A stretch of DNA of 64,000 nt from NCBI GenBank assembly GCA_965153355.1, contig OZ231126.1:56730001-56794000 (forward strand). Direction: 5' to 3'. Below are positions 15,838 through 34,911 of this stretch, piece by piece. This DNA is from Flaccisagitta enflata. Taxonomy: Eukaryota > Chaetognatha > Sagittoidea > Aphragmophora. Position 1 is the stretch's first letter. Each line of letters starts with the position of its first letter. The translations under genes were made by a program, and so were the position numbers. The notes below the pieces were generated by a model that worked only from the letters and a program-made list of their open reading frames with translations, was not told the DNA's origin and ran no database searches.

Positions 15838-16125
15838 TAGTAATATGTTACTAAGACTTAGGCAGTTTACATAGGCAAAGGGTAGCAAAGTTATGTGAAT
15901 TCTTTTTTAATTTGGTATACAAGTAAAGGACATTAATTGAACTGCCCCTGCAAAATTCGAATTAAATCTGAAGTCTGGTTTATTAGATTTTAGCTTATTA
16001 ATGTAGTAATATGTTACTAGGACTAAGGCGATTTATATAGAGGATTGGTTTTGATGTATTCTTTTACTTGCTCATTTATTACATTCTGATTTTTCTTTAG
16101 GTTTGCCATCATGGATTTCAAGATT

Positions 16126-17193
16126 CATCTTCAACTACTGTCATCATCTTCAACTACTGTCATCATCTTCAACCACTGTCATCATCTTCAACCACTGTCA
16201 TCATCTTCAACCACTGTCATCATCTTCAACCACTGTCATCATCTTCAACCACTGTCATCATCTTCAACTACTGTCATCATCTTCAACTACTGTCATCATC
16301 TTCAACTACTGTCATCATCTTCAACTACTGTCATCATCTTCAACCACTGTCATCATCTTCAACTACTGTCATCATCTTCAACTACTGTCATCATCTTCAA
16401 CTACTGTCATCATCTTCAACTACTGTCATCATCTTCAACTACTGTCATCATCTTCAACTACTGTCATCATCTTCAACTACTGTCATCATCTTCAACTACT
16501 GTCATCATCTTCAACTACTGTCATCATCTTCAACTACTGTCATCATCTTCAACTACTGTCATCATCTTCAACAACTGTCATCATCTTCAACTACTGTCAT
16601 CATCTTCAACTACTGTCATCATCTTCAACTACTGTCATCATCTTCAACTACTGTCATCATCTTCAACTACTGTCATCATCTTCAACTACTGTCATCATCT
16701 TCAACTACTGTCATCATCTTCAACTACTGTCATCATCTTCAACTACTGTCATCATCTTCAACTACTGTCATCATCTTCAACTACTGTCATCATCTTCAAC
16801 TACTGTCATCATCTTCAACTACTGTCATCATCTTCAACTACTGTCATCATCTTCAACTACTGTCATCATCTTCAACTACTGTCATCATCTTCAACTACTG
16901 TCATCATCTTCAACTACTGTCATCATCTTCAACTACTGTCATCATCTTCAACTACTGTCATCATCTTCAACTACTGTCATCATCTTCAACTACTGTCATC
17001 ATCTTCAACTACTGTCATCATCTTCAACTACTGTCATCATCTTCAACTACTGTCATCATCTTCAACTACTGTCATCATCTTCAACTACTGTCATCATCTT
17101 CAACTACTGTCATCATCTTCAACTACTGTCATCATCTTCAACTACTGTCATCATCTTCAACTACTGTCATCATCTTCAACTACTGTCATCATC
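16126..17193. repeat. 19-bp minisatellite, about 56 copies
   Basis: The unit is tcatcatcttcaactactg, strikingly uniform. Several units near the 5' end (about 16,168-16,260 and 16,341) carry accac instead of actac, and one unit near 16,570 carries acaac. Because 19 is not a multiple of three and the unit has no stop in any plus frame, frames of over 360 codons are open; they are not genes. Confidence 0.95.
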
Positions 17194-17196
17194 TAA

Positions 17197-17372
17197 ATTT
17201 TTTTTTTGAAAATTTTTTTGAGAATTTTTATGAAAATTTTTTTTTGAAAATTTTTTTTGAAAATTTTTTTTTGAAAATTTTTTTTGAAAATTTTTTTTTG
17301 AAAAATTTTTTTGAAAATTTTTTTGAATATTTTTTTGAATATTTTTTTGAATATCTTTTTGAATATTTTTTT
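17197..17372. repeat. AT-rich tandem repeat (tttttttgaaaatt)n
   Basis: About 13 degenerate 12-15-bp units of T run plus gaaaa or gaata follow directly on the minisatellite. Confidence 0.85.
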
Positions 17373-17518
17373 CTCAGTTCCTTTTTGTCATTATCATTCT
17401 TTGTTGTCATCATCATCATCCACTGTATTGTTATCATTATCAAGTTTTGTCATCATCAAAACAATATTGAAAATTTTTCTTTTTATTGAAATTGCTGTCT
17501 TGTCGTGTATCTCATCGA

Positions 17519-17588
17519 GTTGCGTTTACGCAACAAGAAAGCTTCAAAAATTACAGTCCCCAGTCGGGGACTGTAATTTTGAAGCTTT
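17519..17588. repeat. two adjacent hairpins, one with a 23-24-bp stem
   Basis: A hairpin gttgcgt-tt-acgcaac (17,519-17,534) is followed by left arm 17,538-17,561 and right arm 17,565-17,588. The latter pair over their whole length apart from one extra A, with the 3-base loop agt. The first hairpin resembles the 3' hairpin of the HINE-like elements. Confidence 0.8.
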
Positions 17589-18167
17589 TTCCAAAAAAGC
17601 AAATTAATCTACATCAAAAAATCTCAAAGGTGGGCTCAATCTGGATTCTGTAGTTCAAGCCGTTTAGAAATGGCAAGCAAAAGAGTAAACCTTAATCAAA
17701 AATCATTGGTTTGCAAAAACTGTGGACAAATGAGAAGAGGTTATCACCCCTGTTGATGAAGAAATGCGATATAAATTGCATTTTAGATCCACAGTCTTGT
17801 GTACTTTTTAAAAGAACAACTTACTTGACCTCCAAACTCTTTCAGTTGCTGAATTTTGTCAGAGTATGATCAATAAATCATATCTTTGCTAGGGTGTCGC
17901 GTTTCTTTTGGCGAAGATAGTATATTCCCATAATTGCTTTTACTGATGATTTTCCTACTTTGGCTACAGAAAAATTCGGCTAAAACGAGCTTTGTAAGAA
18001 GGGTTTTTATCTGTTTTATGTTGAATACTAGCATGTGGTTCATCTTTTCAACCATGAGCAAATCGTGTCTTTTTTTTATACAATCTAAGTCGTGACATTT
18101 TATCACATATTGACCTGCGTAATCTATATTATGGAGTATTTTGTTCACAGCACTTTATTAGAAATGG

Positions 18168-18355
18168 TTTTAAGTCGCGAGCTCTGCTTCTCTACTCCCT
18201 GCTTTGTCTGTCCGTCAGTTGGTTGGTTGGTCCCCTTTTTACTTTTTTGAGCGTGTTGAGCATACTGCTCCTGCCCAAATGCTACAGTGACCTTCTCCAT
18301 CACTGCTCCTGCCCAGCGTATTCCACTAGGGTAGGCATTTATCCGGCCTTAGTTT
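18168..18355 (-). mobile_element. HINE-like dispersed repeat, copy K (decayed)
   Basis: On the minus strand: aaggccggataaatgcc, gggcaggagcagtgat, a second gggcaggagcag block, GACC-type repeats and an end of gagctcgcgacttaaaa. The 5' key has decayed and no longer matches the 3' end. Confidence 0.55.
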
Positions 18356-18461
18356 TGTTACAAACAGTTATTTTTGTATACTGCATTTGCTCTCTCATTT
18401 ATCACCATTATTGTTAACAAATACAATAAAAACTTTGGCTGGTTCCTTCAGTTTCTATATA

Positions 18462-18877
18462 CAGTTAAATCCCACTCCAACCATTTCGATTGAAAGACCT
18501 GATTCCTGGGATGATTACTGTGTATCAAATGCATTGACTTTATTCAGTGGAACAAAAATTTAAATAAGAATTAATTTCTAAAATCTTACGACACAAGTAA
18601 AAAGTGCAAAAGCATCAGTGGACATGATAAGTGTAATTGCATCTTTTTGGATCAAATTAGAAAACTTTGGTGAGGTCAATATTTGTCGAACTGGTTGATG
18701 ATGAATAAAATAATTGGCTGTTCTGCCTTATGAGTTTTCAAGGGACCAAATAATTTCATTTGTATAGGTGGAATTTCATTAGAACAAATAAAGGGAAAAA
18801 AAAATTAAGGGCACAAGGAAAGAGCATCTGTTATGCAGAATTCTGTTAGAAGTGGACCGGTGAGCTAGGATCAACTG
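18462..18877. mobile_element. pogo/Tigger-like MITE, 416 bp
   Basis: It begins CAGTTAAATCCC and ends ATCAACTG, flanked by TA (18,460-18,461; 18,878-18,879). CAGT-AA-C-C type termini with TA duplications are characteristic of pogo/Tigger-like elements. The inverted repeats are degenerate. Confidence 0.6.
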
Positions 18878-19104
18878 TAGCTAGTAGACGTTCATATTTA
18901 AAAATCTCAGGATCATGTAAAAAATGTAAGATTTTACCATCCATCCCATACTCGACCAATTTTGACCCCAGGAATCAGAATCTGCAGTCAAAAATGGTGT
19001 CAGGTCAATATTTCGAAAGGCTACGGCTACATTTCTCAGGTCAAAATAATATACAAGGTCAAAATTGGAAATGTGTCAATTTGATTACAGATTCAAAATC
19101 TATA

Positions 19105-19230
19105 AAAACAAGGCCAAGTAGGCCAATAAGGTGCGACGTGTGGATCGTCAAACGAATGCGTTACCCGACCGACCGACAGACCAACCAACGGACACAGCCA
19201 GTTATAGAGGTGCTTTGTCGCACCTAAAAA
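19105..19230 (+). mobile_element. HINE-like dispersed repeat, copy E
   Basis: It has the shoulder aacaaggccaagtaggcc, the 5' key aggtgcgac (19,129-19,137), a gaccgaccgacagacc run and a terminal hairpin ending gtcgcacct (19,217-19,225), the exact complement of the key. Its 3' end coincides with the outer limit of the left duplication arm. Confidence 0.7.
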
Positions 19231-19535
19231 CAATCAAAGGAAGTGTCTTTCTTTTTTTGAAATTTTGAGTGGAACATAGTCAAAGTTAGCATCAAAATCC
19301 AAATTTGACTTCATTTTGATTATGTTAATATCGACTATGTTCTAATCATAATTTTGAAAAAGGAAAGACACATTCTTTACACAATTTTTTGCAAGGATTT
19401 TAAATCTGCAATCAGATTGAAGAATCAAGTTCAAATTTTGAAAATTTGACCTTTTATAGTATTTTGACCTGAGAAATGCAGCCGTAGCCAATCGAAATAT
19501 TGACCTGAGACTACTTTTGACTGCAGATTCAGATA

Positions 19536-19946
19536 CCACGCGTATCAAAAAAAAAGACGCACTTTTAAATGGCTCATTTAGCCATAAGGATTCAGAGAAA
19601 CTAATTAAAATCTTAGACCATTTTGAAGCCCTTTAAAAGTACTTTCATTTGGCGCCAATCTGGTATTTCTATCTTTTTTCGTTTAGAAATGGCATTAGTT
19701 TGAGTAAAAATGTTGCCTGTTTCAGTTTTGCAATCCCTATGTAAAATGTGCATTTTAGCAAAATAGTGCTTCTCTTTGCAGAGCTCTAGCTCCTAAACCG
19801 TTTGAGATACAGACCTGGGATTGGTCTAGAATGAAAGATTTTTTGAAAATCTTTAAAAATGACTTAACTGAAAATAGTAAGAATTATTTCTTTTATCTGT
19901 TTTATTAATAAATAAAGGGGTGCGTCTTTTTTTTTGATACGCGTGG
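19536..19946. mobile_element. 411-bp MITE, TA duplication, absent from right arm
   Basis: It begins CCACGCGTATCAAAAAAAAA and ends in the complement, with TA on each side. The right arm at about 61,684-61,690 has the uninterrupted site (cagaTAcctgg on the complementary strand), which proves the insertion. It contains the caatctggtatt…gtttagaaatgg motif shared by other elements here. Confidence 0.88.
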
Positions 19947-20339
19947 TACCTGGGGTCAAAATTGGTCTAGTATGGGATGGACGGTAAAATCTCAGAATTT
20001 TGATGTGATCCTGAGATTTTTGTTCATACACAACAGGTGTGACATGATTTTTGGAACTCAGATAAATGGCTTTTAAATGTATATCATGATAAATATTAAC
20101 AAATAGTTTTCACCATCAGGATTTACAACCCTTTATTTTGATTGTCAATTTTGTCAATTTTGGTTTAGGCAAAGTCAAGTTAGGGTAAAAACAGTTGGGA
20201 TATGTTTTGTCAAGGTCATAAGAAAATCACCCTTGAGTTCCCCCATTTTTGGAATATGGTAAAATCTAAACGAATCAAGCTAACATTACCAGATTGGTCT
20301 CATTTTGAAGAGTTGCTTTTACTCTTCCAATATGGGTAT

Positions 20340-20956
20340 TAACAGGGTCCAGAAATTTATAAAAAACATGATCTATTTGAATCCACTTGTCACAACACCA
20401 ATTTTAGGCTGGGGAACCAGCTCAGACCATCAAAAAAATTCTTCGGTCAAGATTTAGGCCGCTACCACCGCATATCTCAGGTCAAAAGGTTATATAAGGT
20501 CAAAATTTCAAAGTAAAAAATTTGAAAAACTGATTGCTGATTCGAAATCCTTGCAAAAAAATATCAAAAGAATGTGTCTTTCTTTTTTTTTATATTCCAA
20601 CTAGAACATGGTCTAATCTAACTTTAAAGGTCATATTCAGGTCAAATTTGCTCTTTTATTTAAAATTTGATGCTAATTTTGACAGTGTTCCTGAAGGAAT
20701 ATCAAAAAAAGAAAGGCACTTTCTTTAAGCAGTTTTTTTGCAAGGATTCTGTATCTGCAATCAAATTTTAAAATTTCCCACTTTTAAATTTTAACCTTAT
20801 ATGGCTAAGATATGGCTAAGATATGCAGCGGTAGCGGCCCAAATCTTAATTGGAGAATTTTTTTGATGGTCAGAGCTGATTCCCCACCCAAAAATTGGTG
20901 TTGTGACAAGTGGATTCAATTAGATCACGTTTTTTTTACATTTCTGGACCCTGTTA
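20340..20956. mobile_element. 617-bp foldback element, 10-bp target duplication, absent from right arm
   Basis: It begins TAACAGGGTCCAGAAAT and ends in the complement. It is flanked by ATATGGGTAT (20,330-20,339 and 20,957-20,966). The right arm has a single uninterrupted copy of that site near 61,290-61,300. The arms pair over about 280 bp. Confidence 0.88.
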
Positions 20957-21249
20957 ATATGGGTATGGTAGATTAATTTGTTTAGGTAAAGCACTCCTTC
21001 AAAGTTGATGCTTATCTCCCGGCTGGAACTTTTCTTTTTCTATATATCAAAAGAGAACATGGTGAACTTTGATAAACTGAAACTACTAAAAACGACCAGA
21101 AACTACATCTAGATAATATTTTCATATTTGTAAAGAAAGAAATTATTATTGTAGAACAATTTTTAATGAATCAAGTTTTCTCGGTTCAGTTCCAATAGTT
21201 GTGTGACACACCTGTTAGTTCGCCAGTTCTCTTGTCAGTTTGTTTCTCG

Positions 21250-21345
<96 letters not shown>

Positions 21346-21430
21346 CGTTTTCGCTTTCTCTCTCTCATACGCGCGCGTGTGTGTGTGTGTGTGGCGTTTT
21401 CGCTTTCTCTCTCTCATACGCGCAAGCGCT
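21250..21430. repeat. (GT)n microsatellite and a duplicated gtggcgttttcgctttctct unit
   Basis: About 45 GT dinucleotides, then two copies of a roughly 50-bp unit ending ctcatacgcgc. The right-arm counterpart at 60,750-61,010 has a shorter CA run mixed with cagaca. Confidence 0.9.
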
Positions 21431-21595
21431 CATTCGGTCTTTTATTTTGCCATTTCCATCTCATTTCGTCCATTCAACCCATTCTTATCTCTGTCGCCAA
21501 GACGAAGTATGCGCATCTTTGACGGCCGGTCATGCTGAATGGGGTAGGCAAATTCAGCCGAGTGGGTGAAGCAAAAGGGTGATCTGTGCAGGGCG

Positions 21596-21607
21596 AGCGA
21601 GCGAGCG

Positions 21608-21686
<79 letters not shown>

Positions 21687-21726
21687 CAGAGAGACAGAGA
21701 GACAGAGAGACAGAGACAGAGACAGA
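21596..21726. repeat. (AG)n with (GACAGA)n tail
   Basis: gcga repeats, about 35 AG dinucleotides, then gacagaga units. The counterpart in the right arm is the CT run at 60,490-60,580. Confidence 0.92.
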
Positions 21727-21881
21727 TTAGGTGAAAGAGAACACAGATCTAACGAAAGGAAAAGAACAAAAAAGAAAAAGAGAGATGGGAATCTGCCCAA
21801 CTGAACATCTCAACTGCGTTCACCCGTTCCATAAAACCTATGCATTTGCTTGCATCCCCTATTGTGCGTGTATATTTTATA

Positions 21882-22382
21882 CACTTATTTTTTTTTATAA
21901 GAACCAAGTTTAAAAGAACGTTAGGCTTCAAATCGTCAAAAATTCAAGAACATGCTAAGAACATTGGAAGGCTTCATTTCTTGAAAAAATTAAGAACATT
22001 AGGCTTGAAATCTTAAAAATCTAAGAACATTTTTTTTCTGTTTTTTTTTTTAATCAATTGTTATTTGTAAATGGACAGACTCTATATCTTTTCTGTTCAG
22101 CAATCATGTCTCACTTTATATAGCATATATTTTTCTACTTTCATTGAACTTAATTCATTTAAAATGTTTAAATCTACTTCTTTATTGTTTCATTGACATT
22201 TTCCTTCATTTTCTCCTTAATGACCAACTTAAAACTAATTAAGAACGTTCTTAATTGAAGGCTAAAAAGTGTGTTTGAATTAAGAACAATTTAAGAACGT
22301 TCAAGCCTTGAAACTGCTGAAAATTTAAGAACATTGAAGGCTTGCTCAAAAGATGACGTTCTTATAAAAAAAAAAAAAAGTG
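21882..22382. mobile_element. 501-bp MITE, TA duplication, left arm only
   Basis: It begins CACTTATTTTTTTTTATAAG and ends in the near-complement, flanked by TA. The interior carries several diverged aagaacattgaaggcttgaa repeats. At the same place the right arm has an unrelated 1-kb element (59,300-60,318). Confidence 0.7.
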
Positions 22383-22643
22383 TACGAACTGAATAGCGCC
22401 ATTTGTTTTCTGATATACTACCGAATGCGTAAACTTAGATAAAACAAATAGCAAACGCGTTTACGTCCAGACAGAGCGATACCCCCGCTGACCTTTAGCA
22501 TCCTCTTGAATCCTCGAAATATTACAGCGGCTAGATGTAGTCGGCGTCAGGCTAGGCGGTCGGAACCGGGTCGAGTAGGTGGTAAGAAAAAATTTCGATA
22601 TAAAAGAATCTTATCGGTGTCAAACGAGCGTCACATTGTCATA

Positions 22644-22985
<342 letters not shown>

Positions 22986-23103
22986 AATCGAGACAGACAG
23001 ACAAAACCAGACGGACAGAGAAAGGTCTAAGATTAGTCGGACAGAGAAAGAATGAAACGGAAAAAGAAAGAAAAAAAAGAAAAAAAATTAGGCAAGAAAA
23101 AGA

Positions 23104-23298
23104 TACAAGGCCGGATACGCGGCTACCCCAGTCGAGTGCGGGTGGGCAGGGGCAGTGATAGAAATGGTCACTGGGGCATCTGGGCAGGAGCAGTGAGCTC
23201 AAAAAGTACAAAACGTTGAAAAAGTAAAAAGGGGACCAACTGATGGACGGACGGACGGACATAGCGGGATGTAGAGTCGCGAAGCACGTGACTTTAAA
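23104..23298 (+). mobile_element. HINE-like dispersed repeat, copy H
   Basis: It has the shoulder acaaggccggatacgcggct, the key agtcgagtgc, gggtgggcaggggcagtga, a second gggcaggagcagtgag block, aaggggacc, GACG repeats and a terminal hairpin agtcgcg…cgtgact. The right-arm twin at 58,398-58,590 ends gcacttgact, closer to the complement of the 5' key. Confidence 0.7.
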
Positions 23299-23325
23299 AA
23301 TATGTGAGCACTGAGCAATAAAAAA

Positions 23326-23526
23326 ACAAGGCCAGATACACGGCTACACCAGTCACATGCGGGTGGGCAGAGGCTGTAATTGAAGTCACCAGATCATTTG
23401 GGCAGGAGCAGTGAGGCCAAAAACCGCAAAACCCCCCAAAAAGTAAAGTGTGATGGACGGACCAATGGACGGACCGACGGACCGACCGACAAAGCGGATT
23501 GTAGAGTCGCGTAGCACGCGACTAAA
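23326..23526 (+). mobile_element. HINE-like dispersed repeat, copy I, left arm only
   Basis: It is complete: aacaaggccagatacacggc, agtcacatgc, gggtgggcag, gggcaggagcagtgagg, a GACC/GACG run, gtagag and the hairpin gtcgcg-tagca-cgcgac. The right arm at about 58,372 reads straight through the A-rich site (gagcaataaagaaaaaaag on the complement), so this is an insertion after the duplication, with no obvious target duplication. Rolling-circle elements insert this way. Confidence 0.75.
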
Positions 23527-23760
23527 AAAAAAAGAAAAAGAAAAAAATATAAGAAAAGGAGAAATGGAAAAAAGGGGAGAGAAATTTAGAATACTGGTAT
23601 AAGTATGGATGAGCCCAAGGAGAGAAAGAGAGAAAAAGAAAGACAGAAAAAATAATGGTGATAATACATTGAAATGAAAAGCAAGCAAGAAAAGGAAACA
23701 GAGAGAGGAAGAAAACAATGTGAAACTTTTTAGCAGTTAGAAGAAAGAGGAAAAAAAGAA

Positions 23761-23997
23761 AACAAGGCCAAGTTAAGGCCAATAAGTGCGCCTTGCTTGA
23801 TTAAGAATTTGTGAATGAACGTTTTTGATGAATGAATGAATGAACGAATGAATGAATGAAAATCAATATGGTAAGCGGGAAAACGTGATAGGAATGAAGA
23901 AATACGTCAGAATCAGCCGTTTTGCACATTTCAAACGTTTGCGTGACCGACCAACCGACGGACATGACCTCTTATGGAAGTGCGAGGACGTGCTTAG
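23761..23997 (+). mobile_element. HINE-like dispersed repeat, copy G
   Basis: aacaaggccaagttaaggcc, the key aagtgcgcct, GAAT microsatellite repeats in the interior, a gaccgaccaaccgacgg run, and a terminal hairpin based on aagtgcg…cgtgctt. The twin in the right arm is at 57,842-58,095. Confidence 0.6.
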
Positions 23998-23999
23998 AA

Positions 24000-24665
24000 A
24001 GAAAGAGGGGAAGAAAGATTGAAAGAAAGAAAGAAGGAAAAATAAAGAAAACGAAAGAAACAGGGCGGTAGAAAAACAGAAAGACAGCGAACAAGCAAAA
24101 AGCCCCCGCCACTTCCCCCCCCCCCCACAAGAATAAGAAAAAGAACATTTTGTGGGTGCGTTTGGTCTGATCCCACGGGTTGAATCAGTTTGTTATCACC
24201 GCCTTGCTAGATTGACTTCCGCGTGAGAGATTCTATTATTCAATTTGGAGCCAATAAAAAGGATAGCAGCAGAGGCGCCGGGAAAATGGTACATACACAA
24301 AATATCATAATCGATTGAGGAATTGTGGGCGGGGATGATGGGATGGTGAGAGACTGTGGGGAAATAAATTACGTGAACATGTAGTGCTCATGAAAACGAC
24401 GGACCAACGAACTGACAAATGAACCAGAGCCTAAATGTAATGAAATTTGAGAGGGGAAGAATGTGTTTACCCTCCTAATCGGCTTCTGAAATCCAATTGT
24501 CTAAAATAATCAAGAAACTCTAACAGCTTACTCAAAAGAAAGTCAGAACACTCCACGAGAAACAAAATTGACAGATTCTACACTAAGGAGGGAAGTAAAT
24601 CTATCTTTAAAGATAAATGGAAAACCAAAGTATCACAATATTTTGTACATAAGACGAGTTTTGTT
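24000..24665. other. 3' flank of the transporter gene, left arm
   Basis: GAAA-rich tract, a short C run at 24,113-24,126, then unique sequence shared with the right arm (56,629-57,840). No gene seen. The left arm lacks the MITE found at the matching point in the right arm. Confidence 0.5.
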
Positions 24666-33815
<9,150 letters not shown>

Positions 33816-33839
33816 CTGAAACCAGTACAAGATCGAATC

Positions 33840-33840
<1 letters not shown>

Positions 33841-33933
<93 letters not shown>

Positions 33934-33944
33934 ATGTAGGAAAA

Positions 33945-34035
<91 letters not shown>
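33841..34035. repeat. (AG)n followed by (AAAG)n
   Basis: About 44 AG dinucleotides (a sense-strand CT run upstream of transporter exon 1), then about 22 GAAA tetranucleotides. Confidence 0.95.
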
Positions 34036-34195
34036 GAACAAGGCCGGATTCACGACAATCCAGTCGCGGACAGGTGGGCAGCAGCAGTAATGCAAACACT
34101 GCTCGCAATACAAAAACGTGACCGACCGCCGGACCGACGGACATACCGACTGACACGGCAAGGTGTATGTAGAGTCGCGTGTCCGCGACTAAAAA
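34036..34195 (+). mobile_element. HINE-like dispersed repeat, copy F (complete)
   Basis: Shoulder aacaaggccggattcacg; key agtcgcggac (34,062-34,071); gaccgaccgccggaccgacg run; tgtagag; hairpin gtcgcg-tgtc-cgcgac ending in gtccgcgact (34,181-34,190), the exact complement of the key. Confidence 0.75.
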
Positions 34196-34425
34196 TATAC
34201 AAAGTAGATCAGAGCCCTATTTTAGTCGGCCCCTTCCCAATCACAGCAAAACATAGAAGAAAGTCATTTGGGTGACGAGTTAGAGTCACCATTCCAAAAA
34301 ACATTCCGAAAGAGACCGAGGTAAGTAAGAAGTAAATCTTATTCGGATGGAAAACTAGGTAAGGTACTACTGGATGGAAATTTCGCAAGGGAAAACGATA
34401 TTCATATGTGAATGAAAGAGAGGAA

Positions 34426-34526
<101 letters not shown>

Positions 34527-34762
34527 GCAGACAGGCAGACAAATACACAAAAAGAAAGTAGGACTAAGGCACAGACTGAGACAACTACAGATAGTGTCAG
34601 CAAGAGACATGTGACAGCAAGAGTCAGAGAGAAAGAGGATGAGGATGAGAAGGCAAGAGAAATAACTAAGTCATCGTTGAACCGAGAACTGGACACTCGA
34701 TTGCTGGTAGAATTTAATTTCCGAGGATTAACCAAAATAAATCATCCGAACTTTTTTTTCAG

Positions 34763-34911
34763 TCGATGGCGTTGCAATTGTAGAGGAAGTGCAAGAATTC
34801 TTGAGAGTGGATTTACCATTAAATCCTAGAACTTACGAGGCGAACTTCTCCATTATGTTATTGACAAACCACAATAAGTTTCCACACAATCTGCTGAACC
34901 TGGATCAATAA
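34763..34911 (+). CDS. orphan terminal coding exon, unknown protein
   Basis: It follows a strong 3' splice site (acttttttttcag) and is open in one frame to a TAA stop, giving 48 residues with ordinary protein composition: DGVAIVEEVQEFLRVDLPLN, then PRTYEANFSIMLLTNHNKFP and a short Leu/Asn-rich end. The entry phase is 2. I do not recognise the family. No upstream plus-strand exons are evident, because that side is occupied by the minus-strand transporter gene. It is either the last exon of an interleaved plus-strand gene or a remnant. Confidence 0.4.

Larger units (their letters stand above)
13950..16045. repeat. 170-bp tandem repeat, about five copies, interrupted by two elements
   Basis: The unit runs from gcttatttatgtagtagtat through acttaggcaatttacatagg, agggtagtaaagg and aatctgaagtctggtttatg to agatatta. 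Copies begin near 13,950, 14,110, 14,893, 15,840 and 15,990 (last partial). Foldback elements interrupt the array at 14,280 and 15,074, and the intact copies give the empty-site sequence. Confidence 0.85.
13454..17920. mobile_element. 4.47-kb composite element with 28-bp terminal inverted repeats and TA duplication
   Basis: The ends are perfect inverted repeats of 28 bp beginning CTATCTTCGCCAAAAGAAAC, each flanked by TA (13,452-13,453 and 17,921-17,922). The TA target is typical of Tc1/mariner-superfamily elements. No transposase frame is present. The interior holds a 170-bp tandem repeat, two nested foldback elements, a 19-bp minisatellite and a strong hairpin. Sub-terminal sequences near both ends resemble each other in direct orientation (…gtttagaaatgg…). 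Confidence 0.8.
18890..20028. mobile_element. foldback element related to 9,320-9,951, with two nested insertions
   Basis: The two halves (aaaatctcaggatcatgt … and … gatcctgagattttt) match the 9.3-kb element. GTTCATA flanks both ends. It is interrupted by a HINE-like copy (about 19,105-19,230) and by a TA-flanked element (19,536-19,946). Only the second half is shared with the right duplication arm. Confidence 0.75.

Noticed and set aside
16103-17209. Open frames of 361 and 368 codons
   Set aside because: The 19-bp unit contains no stop in the plus frames, so any array of it is open; the peptide is a pure repeat.
34209-34340. Possible first exon of the transporter on the minus strand (hydrophobic frame)
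   Set aside because: The hydrophobic stretch has no clear junction, while the exon at 33,675-33,815 already supplies a start codon and the segment leading into helix 1.
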